NCBI GenBank assembly: GCA_946615865.1 | Contig: CAMOIJ010000008.1 | Coordinates: forward strand, 1 to 64,000 | Reading direction: 5' to 3' | DNA length: 64,000 nt | From: an uncultured Lachnospiraceae bacterium | GTDB taxonomy: Bacteria; Bacillota; Clostridia; Lachnospirales; Lachnospiraceae | Part shown: positions 39,397-47,276 of the stretch, piece by piece | Numbering within the stretch: position 1 is the first letter of the stretch | Layout: every line of letters starts with the position of its first letter | The notes under the pieces: model-generated | Told to the model about the DNA's origin: nothing | The model's input: only the letters and a program-made list of their open reading frames with translations | Databases searched by the model: none | Position numbers and translations under genes: made by a program

Positions 39397-39702
39397 TTAT
39401 TCCTCCGGTTCTCCGAAGAGCTCGATATAGGTTTCGGCGGGCAGGTGGTCTTCGCTCCACTCTTTGGCTTCCTCGACGGTCAGCGGAGAGATCTTCTCTC
39501 CGGAAGACCAGGAATTTGTGTCGGTCTGCACACTGTACATCGACAGTGGACCGCCTTCCCCGCAGAGGAAGAACTCACCGTTGTTTTTTCGATAGAGTTC
39601 TTCGCGCAGATAGTGGAAATCGCGGGGATTTGAGTATTCGTAGCTTCCGATACATGTAGCTGTTTCTGTGCTGTACAGCTTACCCTTGATAATGCGTTTC
39701 AT
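39397..39702 (-). CDS. Conserved hypothetical small acidic protein, module B copy 2 (101 aa)
   Basis: Same protein as 37804-38109; the internal ATG matches copy 1. Confidence 0.8.
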   Translation of the reverse strand: MKRIIKGKLYSTETATCIGSYEYSNPRDFHYLREELYRKNNGEFFLCGEGGPLSMYSVQTDTNSWSSGEKISPLTVEEAKEWSEDHLPAETYIELFGEPEE

Positions 39703-39923
39703 AGTTTTTACCTCCTCGTTGGTTTTAGATGTTGCATATATAGAAGACCATATTTGTTTAGGGAAAGCGTTACCTGACAGGCACAGCATTAATTGGGCTC
39801 AGATAATGAGTTGTCATTTATTGTGAGACTTTCTATTATGGAGAAGGCCTTTGAAGCATGATACTATCATTAGAAGGAGCTATGCCCTATATATGGTCAG
39901 TGAATTCGACAAGGAGGACGGTT

Positions 39924-41066
39924 TTGAATACGAATTTGTTCAGAAAATTGAAGATTTCCAATCGGGATCTTTTAAACATAGTAGATGCGGATATCATAGT
40001 TAATTCAGCTATGGCAAAAGCCGCACATGGCAAATCCGGAAGCATAGATTTTATGATTCATAATGCTGCTGGAAAAGAGATGCTGAGAGAACGGAGAAGC
40101 TTTGAAAATGAAGGATATTTGAAGTGTTCTGAATGCTGTTCTACAGACGCTTATGGACTTAAGGATAAGGGGATTAGAAGGGTTATCCACGTAAACGTCC
40201 CTTCTTATTTTCGGAACAAAAACGCGGTAGTTGATACAAACGTCAAGTTGCTGGAGTGCTATTATAACGTCCTATGCGAGGCAGCTTCCGACGAGGAACC
40301 CCACGTAGTGGCTTTTCCTTTACTGGGAACAGGTGCAAAAGGGTTTCAATATCCTGCGGCTGTAGGACTCATGCAGATTGGAATCAGCTCTTTTTTTGAG
40401 GATCATCCCGATGCTCAAATCGGCGTGATTATTTCAATCATCGATCCGGCGGGTTTCCAATATGCTACTTTCTCGAACCAGGTTCTCGATCTTGTCAATC
40501 CGAAGGATAACAAATATTCTGTAGAGCAAGAATTCTCGAATGTCCACGCGACAGTTTCATCAGGTATCCCAGAATATAAACTGTTTGACGATCTTAAAAG
40601 ATATAGAGAACAGCTGGAAGAAGCGAAACAACAGTTTCAAGAGCAGAGACAGCAGATGCTAAAAGCGATAACAGAATCGTGGAGTAAGAATCAGCATTCA
40701 CTCGGCGCGAAGATATATTACTATGAAAAAAAATCAGAGATGACCAGGAAGGAGATAATTGAAGCAGCAAATATTTCCGCAAAACAGTATAACGATGCAG
40801 TCAACAAACCGCACCATAATTGTTCGTTTAATACGATTATTGGGCTATGCGTGGCATTTAACCTCACTTTAAATGAAAGCTATGATTTGTTAAAATCTGC
40901 AAGAATGACTTTTGATGAACATGATCAGGGATGCCAGATAATAATGAGAGGTATCGAAAACAGAGATCTATTACCGTTGAAGAAAAGAGATCAGATAAAC
41001 TATAATTTAAATGCGTGCGGAATTACTTATGTTTATGTTGGCAATGCTGAAGATGGGGGGATATAG
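39924..41066 (+). CDS. Macro-domain protein with coiled coil and C-terminal HTH-like region
   Basis: NIVDADIIVNSAMAKAAHGKSGSIDFMIHNAAG ... IRRVIHVNVPSYF ... HVVAFPLLGTGAKGFQYPAAVGL (macro-domain pattern); coiled coil; SFNTIIGLCVAFNLTLNESYDLLKSA. TTG start behind aaggagga; track start is 39858. Confidence 0.72.
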   Translation: MNTNLFRKLKISNRDLLNIVDADIIVNSAMAKAAHGKSGSIDFMIHNAAGKEMLRERRSFENEGYLKCSECCSTDAYGLKDKGIRRVIHVNVPSYFRNKNAVVDTNVKLLECYYNVLCEAASDEEPHVVAFPLLGTGAKGFQYPAAVGLMQIGISSFFEDHPDAQIGVIISIIDPAGFQYATFSNQVLDLVNPKDNKYSVEQEFSNVHATVSSGIPEYKLFDDLKRYREQLEEAKQQFQEQRQQMLKAITESWSKNQHSLGAKIYYYEKKSEMTRKEIIEAANISAKQYNDAVNKPHHNCSFNTIIGLCVAFNLTLNESYDLLKSARMTFDEHDQGCQIIMRGIENRDLLPLKKRDQINYNLNACGITYVYVGNAEDGGI

Positions 41067-41091
41067 ATTACATTTCCTTATATCAGAGCAA

Positions 41092-41119
41092 AAGCGGCAG
41101 CCCTTCCGGACTGCCGCTT
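41092..41119. terminator. Hairpin between convergent genes
   Basis: aagcggcag/ctgccgctt stem. Confidence 0.55.
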
Positions 41120-41141
41120 CAAGTTCGCATCTCTAAAATCT

Positions 41142-42002
41142 CTACATATTTAATATGAAACTCACAGCCTTCTCCGCCTGCCCGGCAGCCTGGATGATCA
41201 GGCGCCGGTCGTCGTGAAGGGCCTTCAGCCATCCACGGATATACGCCGTGTTGTTCTGGATACTATGATCTGTCTCAATCCCCAAGGTGTTCAACAGCGC
41301 AGCCGCGCCGATCTCGGCAATCAGTTCCTCCTTGCTATACGTCTCACTTCCAAAGGAAGCTTTTTTTAATCCGACACGGTTCAAGCGAGTTGTACTGCCG
41401 GTGCTATGTACGCATTCATGAAAGGCTGTGCTACAAAATTCGCTCGGATACTTATACTGACTCAGTTCCGGCAAATGAATCAAATCCTTCGAAGGAGAGT
41501 AGTACGCCTCGTTAGAAGGCTCCAGATCTACACGAATTCTCTCGCGACTGACATAGTTCCAGAATACCTTTTCGCCTATCGTAATAGGATCCGACGAATA
41601 CACCGGTATCTGCCTTTCACGAGGCGCAACGGATTCAATCTGCGAGATGTGGAATACTTTGTAGTACCGCAGTACCGGCCTTCGGGACCGGTCTTCTTCC
41701 TGTGTTTCTTCCTTATTATCATCCGCTGTCTGATCCTCCTTATCCTGGTCCGGCCACTTGAAGAAGACGACCATCTCGCCTTTTTCACCTTTTCGGACCT
41801 TCCCGCCGAGCTCTGTCCACTGGCGAAATGTAGCATACTCGCCGGTGTGAGACAAAAGCATCTGATTGATCAAGGAGTAGCGCTTCCCGGAGACGCGGTT
41901 AAACGCGCCCCCGTTTTCACTGCACCAGGGTTTCTGCCAGGGAATCTCCTCCATTTCGAGAGCGGTCATGATACGGTCCGTCACGATCTGATAGACGTCC
42001 AT
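41142..42002 (-). CDS. ArdC-like antirestriction protein (ssDNA-binding N-term + zincin-like domain)
   Basis: IPWQKPWCSENGGAFNRVSGKRYSLINQMLL; GGKVRKGEKGEMVVFFK; zincin-like AFHECVHSTGS. Confidence 0.88.
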   Translation of the reverse strand: MDVYQIVTDRIMTALEMEEIPWQKPWCSENGGAFNRVSGKRYSLINQMLLSHTGEYATFRQWTELGGKVRKGEKGEMVVFFKWPDQDKEDQTADDNKEETQEEDRSRRPVLRYYKVFHISQIESVAPRERQIPVYSSDPITIGEKVFWNYVSRERIRVDLEPSNEAYYSPSKDLIHLPELSQYKYPSEFCSTAFHECVHSTGSTTRLNRVGLKKASFGSETYSKEELIAEIGAAALLNTLGIETDHSIQNNTAYIRGWLKALHDDRRLIIQAAGQAEKAVSFILNM

Positions 42003-42014
42003 GATCTCACCCCC

Positions 42015-42869
42015 TTACAGCGTCGCGACGACATTGATCTCGTCAGAATCAATACTGTAACGATAAACCGCCGGTTCGAGCTGCAGGATAGGATCGACCT
42101 GATCTTCGTTAATGGTTTCAACCATACGAACGAGATCGTTTACCGTAAGACGCCCGTTGTCCAGAGAGGTTTCCCTCAACACGAGAATTTCCTCGGTTGA
42201 CGAGGGGAGCATGTAGCACGCTTCTTCGCCGTGGTCTTCGCAAAATGCATGGAAGATCTCCGGGAAGTACAAGACACTTGCTCCGCCGGTCAGCTGACCA
42301 GTCGTTGCTACATACAGGGACTGCTCGCCGTCTGTATCGGGAAGACCAAGGACTTCAGCCATGCTGCGGATACTTGCCTCTTTAAGACTGTTTGCTGCAG
42401 CGTAATCCCACAGATCATCTTCCATAATGCTAAGCTGTGCGACCAAGCCGGGCGTCACCTTTACAGATCCGGCACCTGCCGGTCCGCCCAGATCGAGCAT
42501 AATCCTCATAAAGAGCTCCAGGTTAAGATACTCCTTCTTTACGATTTCCTCCTTGCTCTGTTTCTGAACTGCCAGAAACACATTATTTCTCACATAGTTC
42601 AGATCATTGAGCAGCTTGATCGAGTCATGAGGCACATCGCTTTCAAGCGCGGTCTGAATGCGAAACATAATCTGCTCGTATGTATCCTGCTCCGAGTAGT
42701 ACACTACGGGGCAGATATTACTTCCCTCCTTACAGATGCGGATCCCTTTGCAGGGAATCCCGTTCTTCACGATTTCTATTTCTTCTGCTTCTACTTTAAT
42801 TCCCTCATTTCTCAGAGTTTCTACGATTCTGTTCTCAAAATTCCTCATTTTTCGATTGTTAAAGTACAT
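42015..42869 (-). CDS. DUF5688-like hypothetical protein
   Basis: 284 aa; NVFLAVQKQSKEEIVKKEYLNLELFMRIML; usual neighbour of ArdC-like genes in Firmicutes mobile elements (family name from memory). Confidence 0.6.
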   Translation of the reverse strand: MYFNNRKMRNFENRIVETLRNEGIKVEAEEIEIVKNGIPCKGIRICKEGSNICPVVYYSEQDTYEQIMFRIQTALESDVPHDSIKLLNDLNYVRNNVFLAVQKQSKEEIVKKEYLNLELFMRIMLDLGGPAGAGSVKVTPGLVAQLSIMEDDLWDYAAANSLKEASIRSMAEVLGLPDTDGEQSLYVATTGQLTGGASVLYFPEIFHAFCEDHGEEACYMLPSSTEEILVLRETSLDNGRLTVNDLVRMVETINEDQVDPILQLEPAVYRYSIDSDEINVVATL

Positions 42870-43130
42870 AATGATCCCTTTCCGCCCGTATTCACTGTGA
42901 ACGGGCTTTACAATAGTGTTTTGCCCGTTCTACGAACGGTGGTATCAAATTGTCGAGATGCGAATCTCGTTTTGTATGCGCCGGTAAAGGCCGGGGAGCA
43001 TACGATGGTCCAGATACATTTCGCAAAGGCTACTGTACCTGAACTGCTTTCATATAAATGAACGCAAACCCCGCCTCATAGGAGGCGGACGCTGCCGGCT
43101 TAATTGCCTATTTATCCTCGCCGGCACGAG

Positions 43131-43499
43131 TCACCATACATCGGCACTATCAGATGAGACCCTCCCTTTATTGATCTCGCGAAGACGAGCATCGATACCG
43201 AGCTGTTTCCTTTTTGTGCTTATACAGTATAAAATGTCATCTTTGAGGTCATCAGAAATATCCATGGCCTGTACTTCTGCACTTTTCGACTCGCAAATTG
43301 CAGCGAGAACTGGAATAGCTGCAAGAGCGTCGGGGTCTGCGAGGCTCTCGAATTCTGCTGCGATATTGCAGATGGACCCAATCCATGTTTCACCGAGGAC
43401 AAGTTTGTCCCCGGTAAAGAGCGTCGGACCAGTCCTCAGTTTGCTAACAATCATCTGATCGAAGGCATGACTCAGTCGTATATCCATTTTCCTAAGCAT
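43131..43499 (-). CDS. Hypothetical protein (122 aa)
   Basis: ORF in same operon direction as the downstream-encoded HTH gene. Confidence 0.5.
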   Translation of the reverse strand: MLRKMDIRLSHAFDQMIVSKLRTGPTLFTGDKLVLGETWIGSICNIAAEFESLADPDALAAIPVLAAICESKSAEVQAMDISDDLKDDILYCISTKRKQLGIDARLREINKGRVSSDSADVW

Positions 43500-43505
43500 T
43501 AGTAA

Positions 43506-43742
43506 TCACCTCTTCCCGTATGCGAGCTGCACGAGATCGATCCTTTCGCTGTCAGAAACTCCCAAGGCATCGAGATACCTGTGGTAAATTGATACCCGAG
43601 GCATCATGCCCCGCTCGTAATTTGAAATCGTGCGGGGATCGCAGAAAACAAGCTCGCTGATCTGTTCGATTGTCTTACCGCTTCTTGTCCGCAGTTCCTT
43701 GAGCTTGTCGCCGAGCTCAAAATTATAATCGTAGTATTTCAT
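43506..43742 (-). CDS. XRE-type HTH regulator
   Basis: LGDKLKELRTRSGKTIEQISELVFCDPRTISNYERGMMPRVSIYHRYLDALGV. Confidence 0.85.
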   Translation of the reverse strand: MKYYDYNFELGDKLKELRTRSGKTIEQISELVFCDPRTISNYERGMMPRVSIYHRYLDALGVSDSERIDLVQLAYGKR

Positions 43743-43830
43743 ATATTTTCCTTCCTGCCCACAGGGCGATTGCGTTTGTCACTCTGTGTATGCAGGAAGT
43801 AAAAAATAATAAAAAAAATCTTCTAAAGTC

Positions 43831-44298
43831 TCATCGAGCATCAATCGATCTACTCATCATCATGAGTAGCGCCCTCAGGAGACTGCCTGTGGACCTGCTC
43901 GCTTCCTTTGCATCATTCGAGGCAGCTCGCAGTACAGCGTCAAAACTTCGGCTGCCAATGTTCTTTGTGAGGCCGCTAACTTCTGTTATTTTCTGAGCTT
44001 TTTCTGTAGCAGTTTCCGGTCTACCGATCCCGTCGATATCAGCAATCGTAGCGGCTATTTTCTCCTCAGAAATCTCTTCATCATTGACAAACATCCTGAT
44101 TTTATCAGTGTCCCTATCAAGAGCGAACAGCACTTTTCCTTTCTTATGATCGATCTCGATTGAGTCCTTCTTCGTAGCTTTCATCGCCTGCCGGGCGGCA
44201 GAGAGTACGCGGTCCCGATATGACTCAGGGTCTGTATCTGCATCAGCTGCCTTCTTCTGCGCCTTCTTCAGTGTTTCTTCCAGAGTTATATTCACCAT
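43831..44298 (-). CDS. Hypothetical protein (155 aa)
   Basis: ORF; overlaps the 3' end of 44243-45070. Confidence 0.5.
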   Translation of the reverse strand: MVNITLEETLKKAQKKAADADTDPESYRDRVLSAARQAMKATKKDSIEIDHKKGKVLFALDRDTDKIRMFVNDEEISEEKIAATIADIDGIGRPETATEKAQKITEVSGLTKNIGSRSFDAVLRAASNDAKEASRSTGSLLRALLMMMSRSIDAR

Positions 44299-45070
44299 TT
44301 TGAGATCCTCCTCGATTTCTTGGTTTTTGCTGTGGTCTGCGGTGCGGCGGGACAGAGAGCGGCCCGGACGTGTATATCGTGACTGTCCAAAACCCCGACC
44401 CCGACCGATAGTCCGCTGTAAAGATCCAGCGATACATAGACATCTCTTCGATCGGCTCAGCAGGCCGGCCGTTGACCTGCTCGTAATATGGGCATCCTAG
44501 ATCCGCCAGCACGCCGTCGATGAGATCCTCGAAAATCTGTTTCTTAGCTGTCTCGTCGTCCATGCCGGCATCAAGAGGAGATTGGATTGTAGTTTTATAG
44601 CCGCGGATCAGTTTCCCGTTCTGGGCCTTCTCCCGCCACTCTTGGGAGACGAGGACGATGTAGCCATCGTCATTTTTGGATAGACCCCGGGCCTGGTTTG
44701 CACGCTCGCGGCAGATACGCTTCAGATTGACATTCAAGGATTCCGCATAAGCGAGATCATCGGTCAGCTTTGTGATTTCTTCTCTGAGTGTTGTAATTGA
44801 CTGCTCGAGCTCATCTTTTTGGCGAGAAAGCTCTTTTATCTTCTCTTCGGAAACAGAGAGTTGTGATCTGAGAGACCCTATCGTCTTGAGGTCGTCCTGC
44901 AGTTTGCAGTGCAGGTCCACACTCTCTTGGGAAAGGCGGCGGATGTCGTCGCGCAAAAAATGGAATATCTTGGTATTTTCGTGAAAATCTTCGTTTGTCA
45001 TGATGATGTGAGTTCCATCCCCATCGACAATTCGGTATGATCCGAAAGACGTCTTCACTGCTTCTTTCAT
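44243..45070 (-). CDS. Coiled-coil hypothetical protein (275 aa)
   Basis: Heptad-rich LRSQLSVSEEKIKELSRQKDELEQSITTLREEITKLTDDL. Confidence 0.6.
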   Translation of the reverse strand: MKEAVKTSFGSYRIVDGDGTHIIMTNEDFHENTKIFHFLRDDIRRLSQESVDLHCKLQDDLKTIGSLRSQLSVSEEKIKELSRQKDELEQSITTLREEITKLTDDLAYAESLNVNLKRICRERANQARGLSKNDDGYIVLVSQEWREKAQNGKLIRGYKTTIQSPLDAGMDDETAKKQIFEDLIDGVLADLGCPYYEQVNGRPAEPIEEMSMYRWIFTADYRSGSGFWTVTIYTSGPLSVPPHRRPQQKPRNRGGSQNGEYNSGRNTEEGAEEGS

Positions 45071-45252
45071 ACTTAATTCTCCAAGTAAATATCATCCTAA
45101 TAGTATGGTATCCCCTATCAAAGATCCTTTTAATGAAAGTAATTTTCTTTTTAACGTAGCAGAGAAGGTTATTTATTAAAGCAAAATAAAACACTTTTCT
45201 TTCATCCTAATCCAAAGAAGCGAAGGAACAGACACCATCTTCCGAGCCTCCT

Positions 45253-45410
45253 CCTGCGCCGAACGCCTATGCTTCTATATCGTCGCAGGAAGGCACTACT
45301 GACAGACCGACACCGAACGCCTATGCTCCTATGTCGGCGTCAATCTGTCAGGCAAGTTTCGCCTTTGGGCAAGCCAAAGGCGCCGGGATCTATCGATCCC
45401 TAAACTTGCC
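45253..45410. promoter_or_regulatory. Candidate oriT
   Basis: CCTGCG/CGCAGG; CTGACAGA/TCTGTCAG; GGCAAGTTT/AAACTTGCC enclosing CGCCTTTGG/CCAAAGGCG and GGGATC/GATCCC; near-identical cgaacgcctatgct(t/c)ctat(a/g)tcg in the first two hairpins; directly upstream of mobC-relaxase. Confidence 0.7.
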
Positions 45411-45474
45411 GTGGGCTCTGCCCCTCGGAACCCCGTGAAGGAAAGATACATTAACATCAGAAAGGATCATCATT

Positions 45475-45855
45475 ATGCGCAAACGGAACAAAGCAATCAC
45501 CGTCCGAATGACGGAACAGGAAAACGCGGTTTTGCAGAAACGAATCGCTGAATCTGGTCGCACACAGCAAGCCTACATCATCAACTCGGCTCTCAATGCT
45601 CAGATCTCCTCCGCGGAAGAGATCTCTACGTTGAAGGAGGTCAGCGCCTCGTTCGCGGATCTTGTACGGCAGCTTCGCGGTATCGCTACCAATATTAATC
45701 AGATGACTCGCATTGCTAACAGCGTCGGCATAATTCCGTCGTCACGGGAGCTGTCGAAAATTTCCGATCAAATTGCGGAGTACAGAAAGGAGAGTGAGAA
45801 CGAATGGCAATCAATAAGGTCGTTAATCACGGATCAAAATCACACAGTGGAATGA
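45475..45855 (+). CDS. mobC: MobC-like relaxosome accessory protein
   Basis: ITVRMTEQENAVLQKRIAESGRTQQAYIINSAL; ADLVRQLRGIATNINQMTRIAN. Confidence 0.88.
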   Translation: MRKRNKAITVRMTEQENAVLQKRIAESGRTQQAYIINSALNAQISSAEEISTLKEVSASFADLVRQLRGIATNINQMTRIANSVGIIPSSRELSKISDQIAEYRKESENEWQSIRSLITDQNHTVE

Positions 45856-46880
45856 AAAATGTGATTGGGTACGTTCTTCGGGACGATAAGGTCCGGGAAG
45901 GCTTTGTCATGATCACAGGCCCCTACTCAGAGGAGACGATTACTGCGGCAGGCGTGTATAAGGCTTTCTTGAGCGAGAAGAAACTCTGGGAAAAGGACTC
46001 CGGCAGGATGTATGCGCATAATGTCATCTCATTTCACGCAGAGGAACGAATCAGCCCGAAGGATTGTCTTGAAATAGGGGAGGCTTTCGCAGACCGGTTT
46101 TTCCCTGCGCACCAGTCCCTGATCGGAGTACATCAGGACAAGGATCATTTGCACTGTCATATTGTGACCAATACTGTTTCGTTCGTTGACGGCAGAAAAT
46201 TACACCAGTCGAAATTGGATCTCGAGCGTCAGAAGCGATTTACGAACGATCTTTGCCGGCAGCGTGGTCTCTCAGTCCCGGAGAAGGGACGGCACTTTGA
46301 CGGTACGGTGATCGAGGACGGTGAGATCCGCTCATGGGATAAGAACAAATACAACCTGATTGTCGATAAATCTAAAGGAAGTTACGTAGCTGACTGTGCC
46401 ATTGCCGTTATGGAAGTCGCCATGCTGTCGACAAGCAAAGAAGCCTTTATACGAGGTATGGAAGCAAGGGGCTGGACCGTACAGTGGAAGGACAACCGCA
46501 AGCACATTGTCTTCATGGATGGCAAAGGCCGCAAGGTTCGGGACAGCAACTTGGCGAGGACTTTTTCCATTGATATAGGAAAGGAGACGTTGAATGCCCA
46601 ATTTAAGAGACAGGCTGCCGACAAGGAGCGCCGTATCCAGGACATCGATTCAGCCGTCGCCGGAGCAGACGCTGCTATCAAAGACGCAGGAGATGCAGTC
46701 CGCAGTAGCCGAAATGAAAGACGAGCTCTCCGAGAGTCTGAGAATAAATCAGGTGATCACGGCGGAAAAGGAACAGCTCGCGCGAGAGAACGCCGATCTC
46801 AGACAAGAACATACTACTCAGGTTCAGCGGCTGATGGAGGCAGAACAGATCATACGCGATTTGGAGAAAGAGGTCGCTGA
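45804..46880 (+). CDS. Relaxase/mobilization nuclease (MobA/VirD2-like)
   Basis: VIGYVLRDDKV, VISFHAEE, VHQDKDHLHCHIVTNTVSFVDGRKLHQSK (HxDxxHxHxxxN). Confidence 0.92.
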   Translation: MAINKVVNHGSKSHSGMKNVIGYVLRDDKVREGFVMITGPYSEETITAAGVYKAFLSEKKLWEKDSGRMYAHNVISFHAEERISPKDCLEIGEAFADRFFPAHQSLIGVHQDKDHLHCHIVTNTVSFVDGRKLHQSKLDLERQKRFTNDLCRQRGLSVPEKGRHFDGTVIEDGEIRSWDKNKYNLIVDKSKGSYVADCAIAVMEVAMLSTSKEAFIRGMEARGWTVQWKDNRKHIVFMDGKGRKVRDSNLARTFSIDIGKETLNAQFKRQAADKERRIQDIDSAVAGADAAIKDAGDAVRSSRNERRALRESENKSGDHGGKGTARARERRSQTRTYYSGSAADGGRTDHTRFGERGR

Positions 46881-47148
46881 TCTACGTGATGTAGAGGACA
46901 TCGCCTGCATCGAGGCTGTCCGGCGGGCAAGGATGGAGATGCTGATCATCCGTAATGCGGCAGAGAAGAACGTCTCCCGTCAAAAGCATGAGTACGAAGC
47001 CAAAATACAGCAGATGTCCGTTGACTGCCGCAGCCAGATTAACGCTGCGAGGGAAGAAGCGAAAGCCGCGAAAGCCCGTGAGGACGTTTTAAGGAGATGT
47101 ATATTCTTGCTGATTATGATTATAGGTATCGCTTTTTGTGCATGTTGA
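46594..47148 (+). CDS. Coiled-coil protein with C-terminal TM, overlapping the relaxase 3' end in another frame
   Basis: 184 aa; heptad-rich; C-term CIFLLIMIIGIAFCAC; 287-nt overlap with relaxase. Confidence 0.7.
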   Translation: MPNLRDRLPTRSAVSRTSIQPSPEQTLLSKTQEMQSAVAEMKDELSESLRINQVITAEKEQLARENADLRQEHTTQVQRLMEAEQIIRDLEKEVADLRDVEDIACIEAVRRARMEMLIIRNAAEKNVSRQKHEYEAKIQQMSVDCRSQINAAREEAKAAKAREDVLRRCIFLLIMIIGIAFCAC

Positions 47149-47276
47149 ACAAAAACAACGCTATTATTACAGCTTATTTTGGAATCGCTTGAGTTTTCCC
47201 AGAAAAAATTTATTTTCCGCATTTCTTTCATACTCCCTACGAAAAAGAAATTCTGCAGTATCGAAAGGAGAATTAT

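Noticed and set aside
41406-42200. 264-aa plus-strand ORF antisense to ArdC
   Set aside because: ArdC motifs on the minus strand are clear; the plus ORF has no domain.
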